Shown here piece after piece: positions 49,122-57,485 of a stretch of DNA of 64,000 nucleotides; the first letter of the stretch is position 1, and each line of letters starts with the position of its first letter. Location of the stretch: positions 1-64,000 of the forward strand of contig CAZLEI010000002.1 in the NCBI GenBank assembly GCA_964558505.1, written 5' to 3'. Position numbers and translations under genes: made by a program. A model generated the notes under the pieces. It was given only the letters and a program-made list of their open reading frames with translations, was not told where the DNA came from and did no database searches. This stretch comes from CAYMPW01 sp964558505 (GTDB lineage Archaea; Thermoplasmatota; Thermoplasmata; Methanomassiliicoccales; Methanomethylophilaceae).

Positions 49122-49620
49122 CTACAGACAATCTTGATTCTGTAGGAATCGATACTTGAGCATCTGCTGATTGCACTGTATCTTCAATTGTATTCTTCTG
49201 TCTGTTCCCGGTCCGTTCTGGAGGTTTTCAGCCCCTGGAAGCACCCGGAACAACCACGATATCCCTTCTCGAATACAGGGCCTCAAAATGTCAGAAGCTT
49301 TCTCTGTACGCTTATGTTCAACGATATCAGCGGATCCTTCAGCTTTTATCACTGTTTTCGATATGCGCAGTATGCCGTCCTGCTTCCTGCAGATCACGTT
49401 CTTCGCATCCTCCATATATCTCTATGAACGGCCGTACAATACGCCCATCTTGTCGCGGTACAGTTTCTAGGAATAGAATATATGAACCGTACGTCCGGAT
49501 TCGAATATCTTATACTGGTAATACCCGCAGTTGTAATCTACGGAATCGCAGAATGATCCGATGATCGGGCATATGATCCACGGAACGCGTGGCGTTGCCG
49601 AGATGATGGAGTGGAAAAGT
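49122..49620 (-). pseudogene. Decayed reading frame interrupted only by TAG codons
   Basis: Directly after the 5S rRNA gene on the same strand runs a frame of about 166 codons without TAA or TGA. It has in-frame TAG at about 49467-49469 and 49404-49406, and ends at a TAG (49122-49124). Third-position use in the first two thirds resembles real genes (ATC, TGC, TAC, AAG). The translation has several Cys and Tyr and reads, around the second TAG, MGVLYGRS-stop-RYMEDAKNVICRKQDG. No start codon is seen at its 5' end and I recognise no family. Most likely a 5'-truncated, decaying gene. TAG readthrough is the alternative. Confidence 0.4.
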
Positions 49621-49743
49621 GGCTGACAGCGTTTTCGTGTTCCCGTACGCTCGCGCAGTACAGTACAGACGAAGACGCAGGCGGACTTTACTACCGGGTT
49701 CGGAATGGGACCGGGTGTGACCCCGCCGCTGTGGCCGTCAGAC
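49621..49743 (-). rRNA. rrf: 5S ribosomal RNA
   Basis: The minus strand contains the universal 5S core: GGCCACAGCGGCGGGG near the 5' end, ACACCCGGTCCCATTCCGAA and the loop E/helix IV region with TACTGCGCGAGCG. The terminal helix pairs GTCTGACGG with CTGTCAGCC with a single mismatch and defines the ends to within a few nt (about 123 nt). No 16S or 23S gene is nearby, so 5S is unlinked, as often in Thermoplasmata. Confidence 0.92.
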
Positions 49744-49765
49744 CAATACCCTCTATCACAGACTT

Positions 49766-49774
49766 CTATTTAAC
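49766..49774 (-). promoter_or_regulatory. TATA box of the 5S rRNA gene
   Basis: GTTAAATAG on the minus strand is centred 27 nt upstream of the predicted 5S 5' end. It overlaps the TAA stop codon of the upstream acyl-CoA synthetase gene. Confidence 0.7.
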
Positions 49775-51656
49775 CCTTCCTCTTCTCCCTCTTGTATGCT
49801 TTGTCCAGGGGGGTTTTTATCGCAGCTATCGTAGGCTCCAGGATCGCTTCCACAGCATCCACCTGGGAACTGAACGAGGGCAGGGGATCGAGCATGTCCT
49901 CCACCATGAGTTCGGGACCGTCCCCTGGAAGGTCCTCGGTGGGCACAACGACCTTCTTGGCCATCTCCTCAAGCTCGCTGTAGGCTACCTTGCCGATCTT
50001 GGTGACCGGGAGTTCGTCCAAGAACTGGTATTGGCGCGGGCAGCTGAATTTGGAGAAGTTCTCTTTGCAGAGGTCCTTTATCATGTCGAGGATCCTGTCC
50101 TCGTGCGGGACGCCGGGTTCGGTGACTATGTACAGCCTTATGACCGACCCGCGGAGTTCATCGGGAACACCGACCGCGCATGCGGCCTTGACAGCCGGAT
50201 GGCCGGTGACCACCGACTCGATCTGACTGGGATAGATGTTGTATCCCGAGGACACGATCATCCTCTTGATCCTCTGTGTGAAGTAGACGTATCCGTCTGA
50301 GTCTATATGTCCCAGATCACCGGTGTGAAGCCATGTGATGCCGTCGGCGTGCACGCGGAGGGTGTTGGCGGTCTCCTCGGGCTCGTTCAGGTACCCGAGC
50401 ATTATGCCGGGGCCGCTGATGCAGATCTCCCCGTCCTCCATGTAGTCCGCGCATTCTTCGGTGCCCACCCTGCATATCATGTAATTCGTGTCCGGGAACG
50501 GGAGGCCGATGCTGCCCCGTTTCTGTTTGGCCGGGTTCTTCGGGGTGAGGCAGCAGGCGGTCACGCATTCGGTGGCGCCGTAACCTTCTCTGATGGTCGC
50601 TGTGCAGTTGCGCTCGGCCAGGAAGGCGTCGAATTTTGATTTTAGGTCCTGGGTCAGTGTGTCTCCGCCGCAATAGATGCCGATGACCTTGGAGAGGTCG
50701 GTGTTCTTCAGGGCCTTGCTCCTGCACATGTGCTCGTACAGGGTGGGCACGCCTGCGATGTGATTGGGCTTCTTCTTGGCTATCATCTTGGCGTAGGAAT
50801 CGGGCGTGAACCTGGGCACGAGGATGCATTTGTAGCCGTTCATCAGCATCAGGTGCACTCCGACACAGAAACCGAATCCGTGGAACATGGGCATGACCGC
50901 GGCCATGACCATGCCGTCGGGAAGACAGCAGCTGGCTATCCCTGTTTCCATCGATGAAGCGTTCACGTTCATGTTGGAGAGCAGGACACCTTTGCTCTTT
51001 CCTGTCGTGCCGCCGCTGAAAAGTATCATTGCTACGCTGTCGTTCCCGCCGCGGGGCTCCGGCGCATCGTAGGTGCAGGCGAGGGTCTTGAAATCCATCC
51101 AGCTCATGATCGTGCCGTTGTATGCGACCTTCGGGTCCTTGCGCCCCTGTATTATCTGATAGCCCATGGCGCGAGCGGGGCCCATCTCGTCCTTCGGGCT
51201 CGTGACGATGATATGTTCCAGGGTGTTGTTTTTGCCGGGAATGGGGAACTTCTCGAAGAACATGTCCAGCGTCACCGCTATCCGTGCTCCTGTCATGTCT
51301 ATGTAATTGGAGATCTCCTTTCCGGCGGAAAGTGGATGCACCATGACGGCCACCGCACCGATGCGGTTGGCGGCGTATATGCAGTACACGGCCTGAGGAG
51401 AGTTCGGGAGGCAGATGATGACCTTGTCGCCCTCATTGATGCCTAGATTGTCGAAGCAGGCGGCGATGCGGTCGATCTCGCGGATCATGACCTTGTACTT
51501 CACATTGCGTCCGACATACTCGAATGCATCGTGGTCTGGGAAGGTCTTCGCGGAGAATGCGATGCAACCGTACATGGTCCTGTCGGGATAGACAAGCTTC
51601 GGCGGGTAGCCTTCGTAGTTTTTTATCCATGGCATTTCTTTCGTCATGTCTGTCAT
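49770..51656 (-). CDS. AMP-dependent acyl-CoA synthetase
   Basis: This 628-residue adenylate-forming enzyme activates a carboxylic acid to its CoA thioester. It shows the P-loop LFSGGTTGKSKGV, the A5-type YGATE, the hinge TGDLGHIDSDGY and the catalytic lysine region LPVTKIGK. A C-terminal extension of about 60 residues (after ELEEMAKKV) is not part of the core. Medium- or long-chain fatty acid is the likely substrate type but not certain. ATG at 51656 was chosen for the GGGGAGAG site 6 nt upstream. It ends in TAA within the 5S promoter. Confidence 0.9.
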   Translation of the reverse strand: MTDMTKEMPWIKNYEGYPPKLVYPDRTMYGCIAFSAKTFPDHDAFEYVGRNVKYKVMIREIDRIAACFDNLGINEGDKVIICLPNSPQAVYCIYAANRIGAVAVMVHPLSAGKEISNYIDMTGARIAVTLDMFFEKFPIPGKNNTLEHIIVTSPKDEMGPARAMGYQIIQGRKDPKVAYNGTIMSWMDFKTLACTYDAPEPRGGNDSVAMILFSGGTTGKSKGVLLSNMNVNASSMETGIASCCLPDGMVMAAVMPMFHGFGFCVGVHLMLMNGYKCILVPRFTPDSYAKMIAKKKPNHIAGVPTLYEHMCRSKALKNTDLSKVIGIYCGGDTLTQDLKSKFDAFLAERNCTATIREGYGATECVTACCLTPKNPAKQKRGSIGLPFPDTNYMICRVGTEECADYMEDGEICISGPGIMLGYLNEPEETANTLRVHADGITWLHTGDLGHIDSDGYVYFTQRIKRMIVSSGYNIYPSQIESVVTGHPAVKAACAVGVPDELRGSVIRLYIVTEPGVPHEDRILDMIKDLCKENFSKFSCPRQYQFLDELPVTKIGKVAYSELEEMAKKVVVPTEDLPGDGPELMVEDMLDPLPSFSSQVDAVEAILEPTIAAIKTPLDKAYKREKRKG

Positions 51657-51807
51657 AATCGCTCTCCCCATCAGACGTCGCCGTCTTGTCGAGCCGGGCC
51701 ACATGTCGTCCCTGTCGGCTGGTATGGGGGCATATGTTAAACATGTTGCCATGGACAGGCATGGATGTCCGTTTCATCGGATTCCATGCGGAATATCGGC
51801 TGGCCGG

Positions 51808-52539
51808 TCATACGAGCGGAACAGCGACGAGAGCTCCTGCCAAGGCTCCGATAGCCCCTGTTATGCAGTTGTTCTCGTATTTGTTGACATAACCCTTGGT
51901 CTCCAGCGTGGCACCTATGACGCTGTCCAGTATGTTGCCGAGCATCCCGGCGCAGATGGGGATCAGTATCAGCGGATCGAAAACGGTGTAGAAGATCAGC
52001 ACCCATCCGATTACGGAAGTGACGGTCGCGGCCATCAGGGATGCCACGGTCCCGAGCACGGAGACTCCGCCGTCCATGCCCGGCTCGCATCTCTTGAACG
52101 TGGTGATCATCCACACACGCGGGTCCTTCACACCGATCTCGCTGGCCACGGTATCGGCCGCTGCAACGGCAACGGTGCTGATGAACGCGATGGACATTAG
52201 CGTGTAATGGTAATCCCCCACGAAGCTGGACAATATGGCGAACAGGCAGGGCGGCAGTCCGACGCCCAGTATGTTCTTGTATCCCCTTTCCCCGTGCTTG
52301 CCCTCCTGGACGCCCATCTCGGTCTTCTTGGTGAGCCCGGATTTGGTTGCGGCGAAGCCCAGGAGCGCGAACGCAATGAGGATCAAAAGCCAGTTGACGG
52401 ACCCGAATGCACCTATGACCATGCCGACGGCGAAAGTGGCGATTGCGCCATCCTTCGTCAGAAGATGCATCCTGTACGAGAAGTACGTCAGGACCGTTGA
52501 CAGGATCAACGTGATCAGAAGGTTTGTTATCAAATCCAC
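51808..52539 (-). CDS. DUF92 family membrane protein
   Basis: The 243-residue protein has about six to seven membrane spans and the DUF92 (TMEM19/VTE6-like) motifs: DGAIATFAVGMVIGAFG near the N-terminus, ADTVASEIG in the middle and GNILDSVIGATLE near the end. Plant VTE6 is a phytyl-phosphate kinase, so an isoprenoid-phosphate kinase role is conceivable in an archaeon, but this is inference. It follows the pyrBI operon on the same strand after 35 nt and may be its last member. Confidence 0.88.
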   Translation of the reverse strand: MDLITNLLITLILSTVLTYFSYRMHLLTKDGAIATFAVGMVIGAFGSVNWLLILIAFALLGFAATKSGLTKKTEMGVQEGKHGERGYKNILGVGLPPCLFAILSSFVGDYHYTLMSIAFISTVAVAAADTVASEIGVKDPRVWMITTFKRCEPGMDGGVSVLGTVASLMAATVTSVIGWVLIFYTVFDPLILIPICAGMLGNILDSVIGATLETKGYVNKYENNCITGAIGALAGALVAVPLV

Positions 52540-52574
52540 GGGGGTGTATCTGCTGGTTTATTAATAACAACAGG

Positions 52575-52838
52575 TCAGACGAGCATTCCCAGTATCGTTG
52601 CGGAATACTCTATGCACAGGTCTTTGTCGCTCAGGGGGAAGAACATGACCTTTCCTTGAGGGTAGACAGTGACCTCCATGCCGTTCCATTCCATGGCGAG
52701 CATCATCTCGTCCTGCTCTTTGATCCTGCCGACCTCGGAGAGTATCCCCGCGGCGCGGGCCATGTCCAGGTCCATCGGTTCGCGGGAGGCGGCCATCAGG
52801 GCCTTCCCTCCGCAGAGCCGGGCGATGGTGAACCTCAA
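52575..52838 (-). CDS. Small conserved-looking hypothetical protein
   Basis: I do not recognise this 87-residue protein with confidence. It starts MRFTIARLCGGKALMAA, has a helical middle rich in Met and Glu, and ends with a beta-type segment VTVYPQGKVMFFPLSDKDLC, reminiscent of half of a TBP-like fold in small archaeal proteins. Its ATG overlaps the upstream gene stop (ATGA), so it is translated as part of the pyrB-pyrI-kinase run. A nucleotide-linked role is possible only by context. Confidence 0.7.
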   Translation of the reverse strand: MRFTIARLCGGKALMAASREPMDLDMARAAGILSEVGRIKEQDEMMLAMEWNGMEVTVYPQGKVMFFPLSDKDLCIEYSATILGMLV

Positions 52839-53368
52839 TCCCTGAGCCCCCGGAGGACCTCGGCCGATCTGGCATGGAATTCATCCAGGCTGCATTCGTT
52901 GACGATCATCACATCGCTGAGCGCGATCGTCTCCGCGAGTCCCCATCCGATCTCCCTGCCGTCCCTGGCGCGGAATTCACCGATGTTGCGGGGGGCATCG
53001 TCCCTGGCACGTTCCACGAGCCTTCCGTAGCGCGTGTCCGGGCAAGAGTGCACCGCGACGATGCGCACATCCGGGGTCAGCCGCCTGTACGCCGTTACCT
53101 CGTCCATGCTCCTGCAGCCGTCAATGAGGAATATGTCCCCGGACATCCTCTCCAGGGCGCGCTTCGCCCAGATATCGGTCCCTTTGCGGTCCCTCTCGGC
53201 GCTGGCGAACTGCCCCACGGTCATACCCGAATCCTCGGGGCCGCAGGCCGCGAAGAACTCCCTGACGATGTCGCCCATGCGCAGGAACGGCAGGCCCATC
53301 CCCCGGGCGACGGTAAGGAACTCCTCCTTGCCCGCGCCCGGCATGCCGGCGACCACTATGACCCTCAT
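52835..53368 (-). CDS. UPF0200-type P-loop kinase-like protein
   Basis: The 177-residue protein begins MRVIVVAGMPGAGKEEF with a Walker A (GMPGAGKE) and continues like the archaeal UPF0200 family (LPFLRMGDIVREF), relatives of adenylate and dephospho-CoA kinases. The exact substrate is unknown. A later segment FLIDGCRSMDEV resembles the kinase second motif. The ATG at 53368 overlaps the pyrI stop. Its position in the pyrBI operon hints at nucleotide metabolism. Confidence 0.85.
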   Translation of the reverse strand: MRVIVVAGMPGAGKEEFLTVARGMGLPFLRMGDIVREFFAACGPEDSGMTVGQFASAERDRKGTDIWAKRALERMSGDIFLIDGCRSMDEVTAYRRLTPDVRIVAVHSCPDTRYGRLVERARDDAPRNIGEFRARDGREIGWGLAETIALSDVMIVNECSLDEFHARSAEVLRGLRD

Positions 53369-53826
53369 AGCAGGTTGTCCGAGATGTTGGTGAGCATCCT
53401 GTCGCAGTATGCGCACCTGAGCTTCGGCGGGTGGCGGTCCACGACGATGAACTCGGGCTCCACGGGCTCTCCCTTGTTCGTTATGCAATCGGGGTTGCTG
53501 CATTTGGCGAGGCCGCAGATGTGATCGGACAGTTTGACCCTGAACTTCTCGGCCACATAGAAATCCCTGATTATGACTATGGTCGCATCCGGGGCGATGA
53601 GGGCGATCTTGTCCACGGTCTTGGGGTCCAGTTCACGGTCCTCCACCTTGATCACGTCCTTCCACTTCATGTCCTTGAGGGACTGCACGTGGATGGCGAC
53701 GCTGATGGTGGAATCTATGTTGTTCTCGTTGACGCCCAGTATCTTGAGCACGTTCAGCGCCTGACCGGAGGTGATGTGGTCGATGACGGTGCCGTTCCTT
53801 ATGGGGGCGACCTTGAACTCTTCCAT
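53365..53826 (-). CDS. pyrI: Aspartate carbamoyltransferase regulatory subunit
   Basis: PyrI binds allosteric nucleotides and zinc and joins PyrB trimers. The 153-residue protein has the nucleotide-binding start KVAPIRNGTVIDHI and the C-terminal zinc domain with CSNPDC and CAYC. The ATG at 53826 overlaps the pyrB stop (ATGTGATGG). Presence of PyrI indicates feedback control by CTP/ATP as in enteric bacteria and many archaea. Confidence 0.96.
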   Translation of the reverse strand: MEEFKVAPIRNGTVIDHITSGQALNVLKILGVNENNIDSTISVAIHVQSLKDMKWKDVIKVEDRELDPKTVDKIALIAPDATIVIIRDFYVAEKFRVKLSDHICGLAKCSNPDCITNKGEPVEPEFIVVDRHPPKLRCAYCDRMLTNISDNLL

Positions 53827-54773
53827 CACATCTCACCTCCCAGGACGGAGCAGAGCAGGGCCATCCTCACGGGTATGCCGTTGAACGCCTGCTCGAAGTA
53901 CTTCGCGTGGGATGTGCCGTCCACCTCGGGAGCGATCTCGTCGATCCTCGGCAGCGGGTGCATGACTATCAGGTCGTTCTTCGCCTCCCTGAGCATCTCC
54001 TTATCGATCCTGTACGTCCCGGCGACCTTCTGGTACTCGGCGGGGTCGGGGAACCTCTCCCTTTGGATCCTGGTGACGTAGAGGACATCGGCCTGGTCGA
54101 TGACCTCTTCCAGGGAATCGGTCTTCCTCGGGCGGCATCCCCTCTCCTTCAGGTGCGCGACGGTGTCATCGGGCATCTGCAGGCTCTCGGGGGCGACGAA
54201 GGTGAGCTTCGCGCCGAACATGGTGAGGGCCTCGGCCAGCGAGTGGACGGTGCGTCCGTACTTCAGGTCTCCGACAAGGACTATGTTGAGACCGTCGATG
54301 GACCCTTTCGCCCTTTTCATGGTGAACAGGTCCAGGAGCGTCTGCGTAGGGTGCGATCCCGCGCCGTCCCCGGCGTTGATGACGGGATTCTCGGAGAATT
54401 TGGCCGCGAGCCTGGCAGCGCCCTCGTGGGGGTGCCTCAGCACTATGACGTCGCAGTAGGTGTCGACCATCCTTATGGTGTCGGCGAGGGTCTCGCCTTT
54501 GGCGATGGAGGTCATGGACATCTGCGAGACATCGATGACGCTTGCGCCGAGCCTCTGCGCCGCGCTCTCGAACGAGAGCCTGGTGCGCGTCGATGGCTCG
54601 AAGAACAGGTTGCCCAGGATCCTGCCGTCCAGGGCGCGTTTGACTTTCTCTCCCCTTGCGTAAGGTACCATCACTTCGGAGAGGTCCAGGATCTCTTCGA
54701 TCTGCGGCCTGGTGAAGTCCCTGATGGATACGATGTCCTTGTCGTAAAAGTCCATGTTTACGTTATTCTTCAT
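53826..54773 (-). CDS. pyrB: Aspartate carbamoyltransferase catalytic subunit
   Basis: PyrB joins carbamoyl phosphate and aspartate in pyrimidine synthesis. The 315-residue protein contains the carbamoyl-phosphate motif EPSTRTRLSFE, the 80s-loop-like SMTSIAKGETLADT and the domain-closing HPLPRIDEI. Two starts are possible (54773 MKNNVNMDFY, 54755 MDFYDKD); the second matches the usual family length. It is the first gene of pyrB-pyrI-kinase-small protein-(DUF92). Confidence 0.96.
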   Translation of the reverse strand: MKNNVNMDFYDKDIVSIRDFTRPQIEEILDLSEVMVPYARGEKVKRALDGRILGNLFFEPSTRTRLSFESAAQRLGASVIDVSQMSMTSIAKGETLADTIRMVDTYCDVIVLRHPHEGAARLAAKFSENPVINAGDGAGSHPTQTLLDLFTMKRAKGSIDGLNIVLVGDLKYGRTVHSLAEALTMFGAKLTFVAPESLQMPDDTVAHLKERGCRPRKTDSLEEVIDQADVLYVTRIQRERFPDPAEYQKVAGTYRIDKEMLREAKNDLIVMHPLPRIDEIAPEVDGTSHAKYFEQAFNGIPVRMALLCSVLGGEM

Positions 54774-55066
54774 GCACGTAGTTAACGTTGTCGATTTCGG
54801 GGTTCTCCGACGATATGCATGGGGACGGATCGGTGCCGCGGCTCAGCCTCGCTTTTCACGATGTCGCAGGTGCCGAGAACCCCCTCCAATGTGATCTGAA
54901 CCCCCGGTCGCGATCCGTACGGAAGATGTCCCCGCGGCATCCATCAGGATGTACTGACGATCCCGGGGCACACTCATGCAGAGGTCGTTCCCGATCCTGT
55001 CCGCAGGCAGGCGCCTCCGGGCATCCTGTCGTTCAACTTATATACGGACTGCGCATGGGAAGTCGC
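54774..55066. other. Divergent intergenic region between pyrB and arcS
   Basis: It contains the arcS TATA box (CTTATATAC, 55038-55046). A 9-bp inverted repeat, GGGGTTCTC (54799-54807) and GAGAACCCC (54875-54883), encloses 67 nt near the pyrB side. No gene is seen. Confidence 0.5.
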
Positions 55067-56746
55067 ATGTTGGATGTCATTGCCCATTCCCAGAGGGGCA
55101 GGGTGTGCGAGTACAAGAGGGGCGACGCCTCGGTCAGGACCCCTGCGGTCATCACCGCCTCCGATTCGGAGTCGGGAGTCATGTATGTGTCGTTGGGTCC
55201 AGACGGCAGGACATTCCATGCCATGGGCACGGCCGTGCGCCTCGATGAAGGGCTGCAGCCGACCGTGTCGTCGGGCGTGGCATCCGAGATCAGATGCGTC
55301 GACGGCATATGCGTCGCGAGGTTCCCGATACCCGATGGGGCATCAGCTCCCGAGGATGCGGAGATGGTCGTCGTCCCGAACGGATACGAGCTCAGGAACG
55401 ACGCGAGGAAACTGGTGGACAACCTGGTCAGGATGAGGGAGTTCGCAGGATTCGGCAGGATCCTCGTCGTCCTGGGACTCGCAGAGCCGTCCACTTTGGC
55501 ACTTCTCACTTACATGGGCGTCGACATCACCGACGACGCCCTCCCGGCGGCCATGGGCCTGTCCGGCATATCATCGATCCCGGAGGGCGAGATCGCCGTC
55601 GGGTCGGACGTCTCCGAGGACAACAGGGCCGAGATGGCCCGCGAGATGTCCAAGGTCGCGGTGTTCACCGCGGCAGGGAGGCTCAGGGAGCTGGTGGACC
55701 AGAGGGCACCGTCGTCCCCCAGGTCCGTCGCGGCCCTCAGGATCTTCGACGATGCCGGGTACGCGTTCCAGGAGGAGGCGTGCTCCACCGTCGGCGGCAG
55801 GTTCGCCTGCAACACGACCCAGGCGCTGAAGAGGCCGGACATACGCAGGTACCAGGACATGATCATGGAGAGGTACGTGAAACCGGAGCACAAGAAAGTG
55901 CTCGTCCTGCTCCCCTGCTCAGCCAAGAAGCCGTACCACACATCCAAGACCCACAAGGCGTTCGCATCGGCGATACACACGGCGAGCCATGACACCCTGG
56001 TCCACGAGGTCATCGTGACCTCGCCGCTCGGCGCGGTCCCCCGTGAGCTCGATGTCTTCTACCCCGCCAACTCCTATGACATCCCGGTCACCGGCCAGTG
56101 GAAATGCGAGGAGAAGGCCATGATCCGCAGGATGATCGGCCACATAATCGACCAGGGGTACGACAAGGTCATATCCCACCTCGGAGAGGACACCGAATTG
56201 GTGGAAGGCCTCGCCGAGATGACGGAGACCTGCGTCGGGGATTCAACGTCCCCCGCGTCCCTGGAGAACCTCGATGCCGCAGTGAGGGAGGCGACCAAGG
56301 GTATGGCGCCGGTGGATTACATGATCGAGCGCAGGGAGACCGTCCGTTCCATCCTCCGCTTCCAGTTCGGACCGGAGGTGGCGGATGCCGTGTTCTCCGA
56401 CGGGTCGTATGCCATCGGCAAGTTCCCCTATTGGAAGATATTCAGGGACAAGGACACGCAGTTGGGGATGCTGACCCCCGAGAGGGGGATGGTGTCGCTC
56501 ACAATAGACGGCGCCAAGATCCTGCAGTCCATGGGGCGCTCCATAGTCCAGATGACGGATTTCGAGCTCAAGGGCAGCCTGTTCGCCGTCGGGGTCATCG
56601 ATGCCGATCCGTCTATACGCGAAGGCGACGAGGCGGTCATCGTATGCAACGGCGAGGTCCGCGGCGTGGGCGTCGCGATGATGTGCGGACGCGAGATGAA
56701 GGAGCTGAAACGCGGGGTCGCGGTCAAGGTCAGGCACAAGATCTGA
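55067..56746 (+). CDS. arcS: Archaeosine synthase ArcS (TGT-like, C-terminal PUA domain)
   Basis: ArcS works after tRNA-guanine transglycosylase to convert preQ0 at position 15 of archaeal tRNAs toward archaeosine. The 559-residue protein has the ArcS hallmark PCSAKKPYHTSKTHKAF (about 282-298), a preceding TGT-like region and a C-terminal PUA RNA-binding domain (about 480-559, GDEAVIVCNGEVRGVGVAMM). I chose ATG at 55067 (MLDVIAHSQRG) because the TATA box is 26 nt upstream; ATG 55055 lies too close to it. Confidence 0.9.
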   Translation: MLDVIAHSQRGRVCEYKRGDASVRTPAVITASDSESGVMYVSLGPDGRTFHAMGTAVRLDEGLQPTVSSGVASEIRCVDGICVARFPIPDGASAPEDAEMVVVPNGYELRNDARKLVDNLVRMREFAGFGRILVVLGLAEPSTLALLTYMGVDITDDALPAAMGLSGISSIPEGEIAVGSDVSEDNRAEMAREMSKVAVFTAAGRLRELVDQRAPSSPRSVAALRIFDDAGYAFQEEACSTVGGRFACNTTQALKRPDIRRYQDMIMERYVKPEHKKVLVLLPCSAKKPYHTSKTHKAFASAIHTASHDTLVHEVIVTSPLGAVPRELDVFYPANSYDIPVTGQWKCEEKAMIRRMIGHIIDQGYDKVISHLGEDTELVEGLAEMTETCVGDSTSPASLENLDAAVREATKGMAPVDYMIERRETVRSILRFQFGPEVADAVFSDGSYAIGKFPYWKIFRDKDTQLGMLTPERGMVSLTIDGAKILQSMGRSIVQMTDFELKGSLFAVGVIDADPSIREGDEAVIVCNGEVRGVGVAMMCGREMKELKRGVAVKVRHKI

Positions 56747-56807
56747 CAGGGTACTTTCGGTCACCCCTCCTGATTCGGATTATATACCCTCCGACCAATA
56801 ATGAATA

Positions 56808-56909
56808 TGAGGACGAGCGGAGTGCACCCCTGCATCGGTCGTCTTCTAACGAAGGGGCGGGACAATTCCCATCCATCCTATTTTAGTCCCTCCCCTTCGT
56901 AGTACTTTT
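56808..56909 (+). ncRNA. Candidate small RNA with promoter, long hairpin and T run
   Basis: A TATA box (GATTATATACC, about 56775-56785) is followed after about 27 nt by a short transcribed region containing a long inverted repeat: CGAAGGGG-C-GGGAC (56850-56863) against GTCCC-T-CCCCTTCG (56886-56899), one mismatch. TTTTT follows at 56905-56909. A 33-codon frame starts ATGAATATGAGG at 56801 and ends in TAG, which no real gene here uses, so RNA is likelier than peptide. It could instead be an extended 3' element of arcS. Confidence 0.35.
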
Positions 56910-57269
56910 TCCCTGTGCTGTCCGATCGCAGGATGTGTGCCTGCCTCGCCCGGACGTCGATCCCCGGTTTCCACAGGTTCGGAACCCATGATTCCCTTCG
57001 GGATGATGACGGATATGGATATGCATGGGCGCGATCGATGGGAAGGAGTGCCTACCGAGATCCAGGTCGGGATGCGCTTGCATCTGCACCTCCGCGATCG
57101 GATCGTGCGATGATCGCATGGAATATGACGTGCGTAAAGGCCTCGAAGGTGCCGGACGAGATCGGGACATGATGTCGGGTCCACATATCTGAGCGTCTGC
57201 CGGTAAGCAACGGACGCATACATGGCGACAGGGCGTCCAAGTCGAAATATCAGATTTTGAGAATGGATA
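56910..57269. other. Gene-free region before tRNA-Gly
   Basis: About 360 nt without a supportable reading frame. I looked for SRP RNA and RNase P RNA motifs on both strands and saw none. Confidence 0.4.
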
Positions 57270-57272
57270 TGG

Positions 57273-57345
57273 TGCAGACGCCGGGATTCGAACCCGGGCA
57301 ACAAGCTTGGAAGGCTTGAATCCTAACCAGCTAGATCACATCTGC
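57273..57345 (-). tRNA. tRNA-Gly (TCC)
   Basis: Acceptor GCAGATG/CGTCTGC, D arm ATCT/GGAT, anticodon stem CAAGC/GCTTG enclosing CTTCCAA with anticodon TCC, T arm CCGGGTTCGAATCCCGG, discriminator A. The next three bases downstream (57270-57272) read CCA. TATA (TTATATATT, minus strand, about 57371-57380) lies 27-30 nt upstream. Confidence 0.96.
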
Positions 57346-57485
57346 GTTGTGTCTCGGTAAACTTGAGGAAATATATAACTATGATGTATGCCCCGCCCCC
57401 CGGCAGGGGATGAAAACGTCCATGTGGCTCCCGCGCGGGCTCCCGCGCGCTACCTTTTATCTACATAGGAGGTATACGTGGTGGC

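Noticed and set aside
54799..54883. 9-bp inverted repeat upstream of pyrB as an attenuator or riboswitch
   Set aside because: The 67-nt loop shows no conserved aptamer and the repeat could arise by chance in GC-rich DNA.
56910..57269. RNase P RNA or SRP RNA in the gene-free stretch
   Set aside because: The conserved RNase P and SRP helix 8 sequence motifs are absent on both strands.
57270..57272. Genomically encoded CCA on tRNA-Gly as a special feature
   Set aside because: The other three tRNAs here lack it, and three matching bases are easily due to chance.
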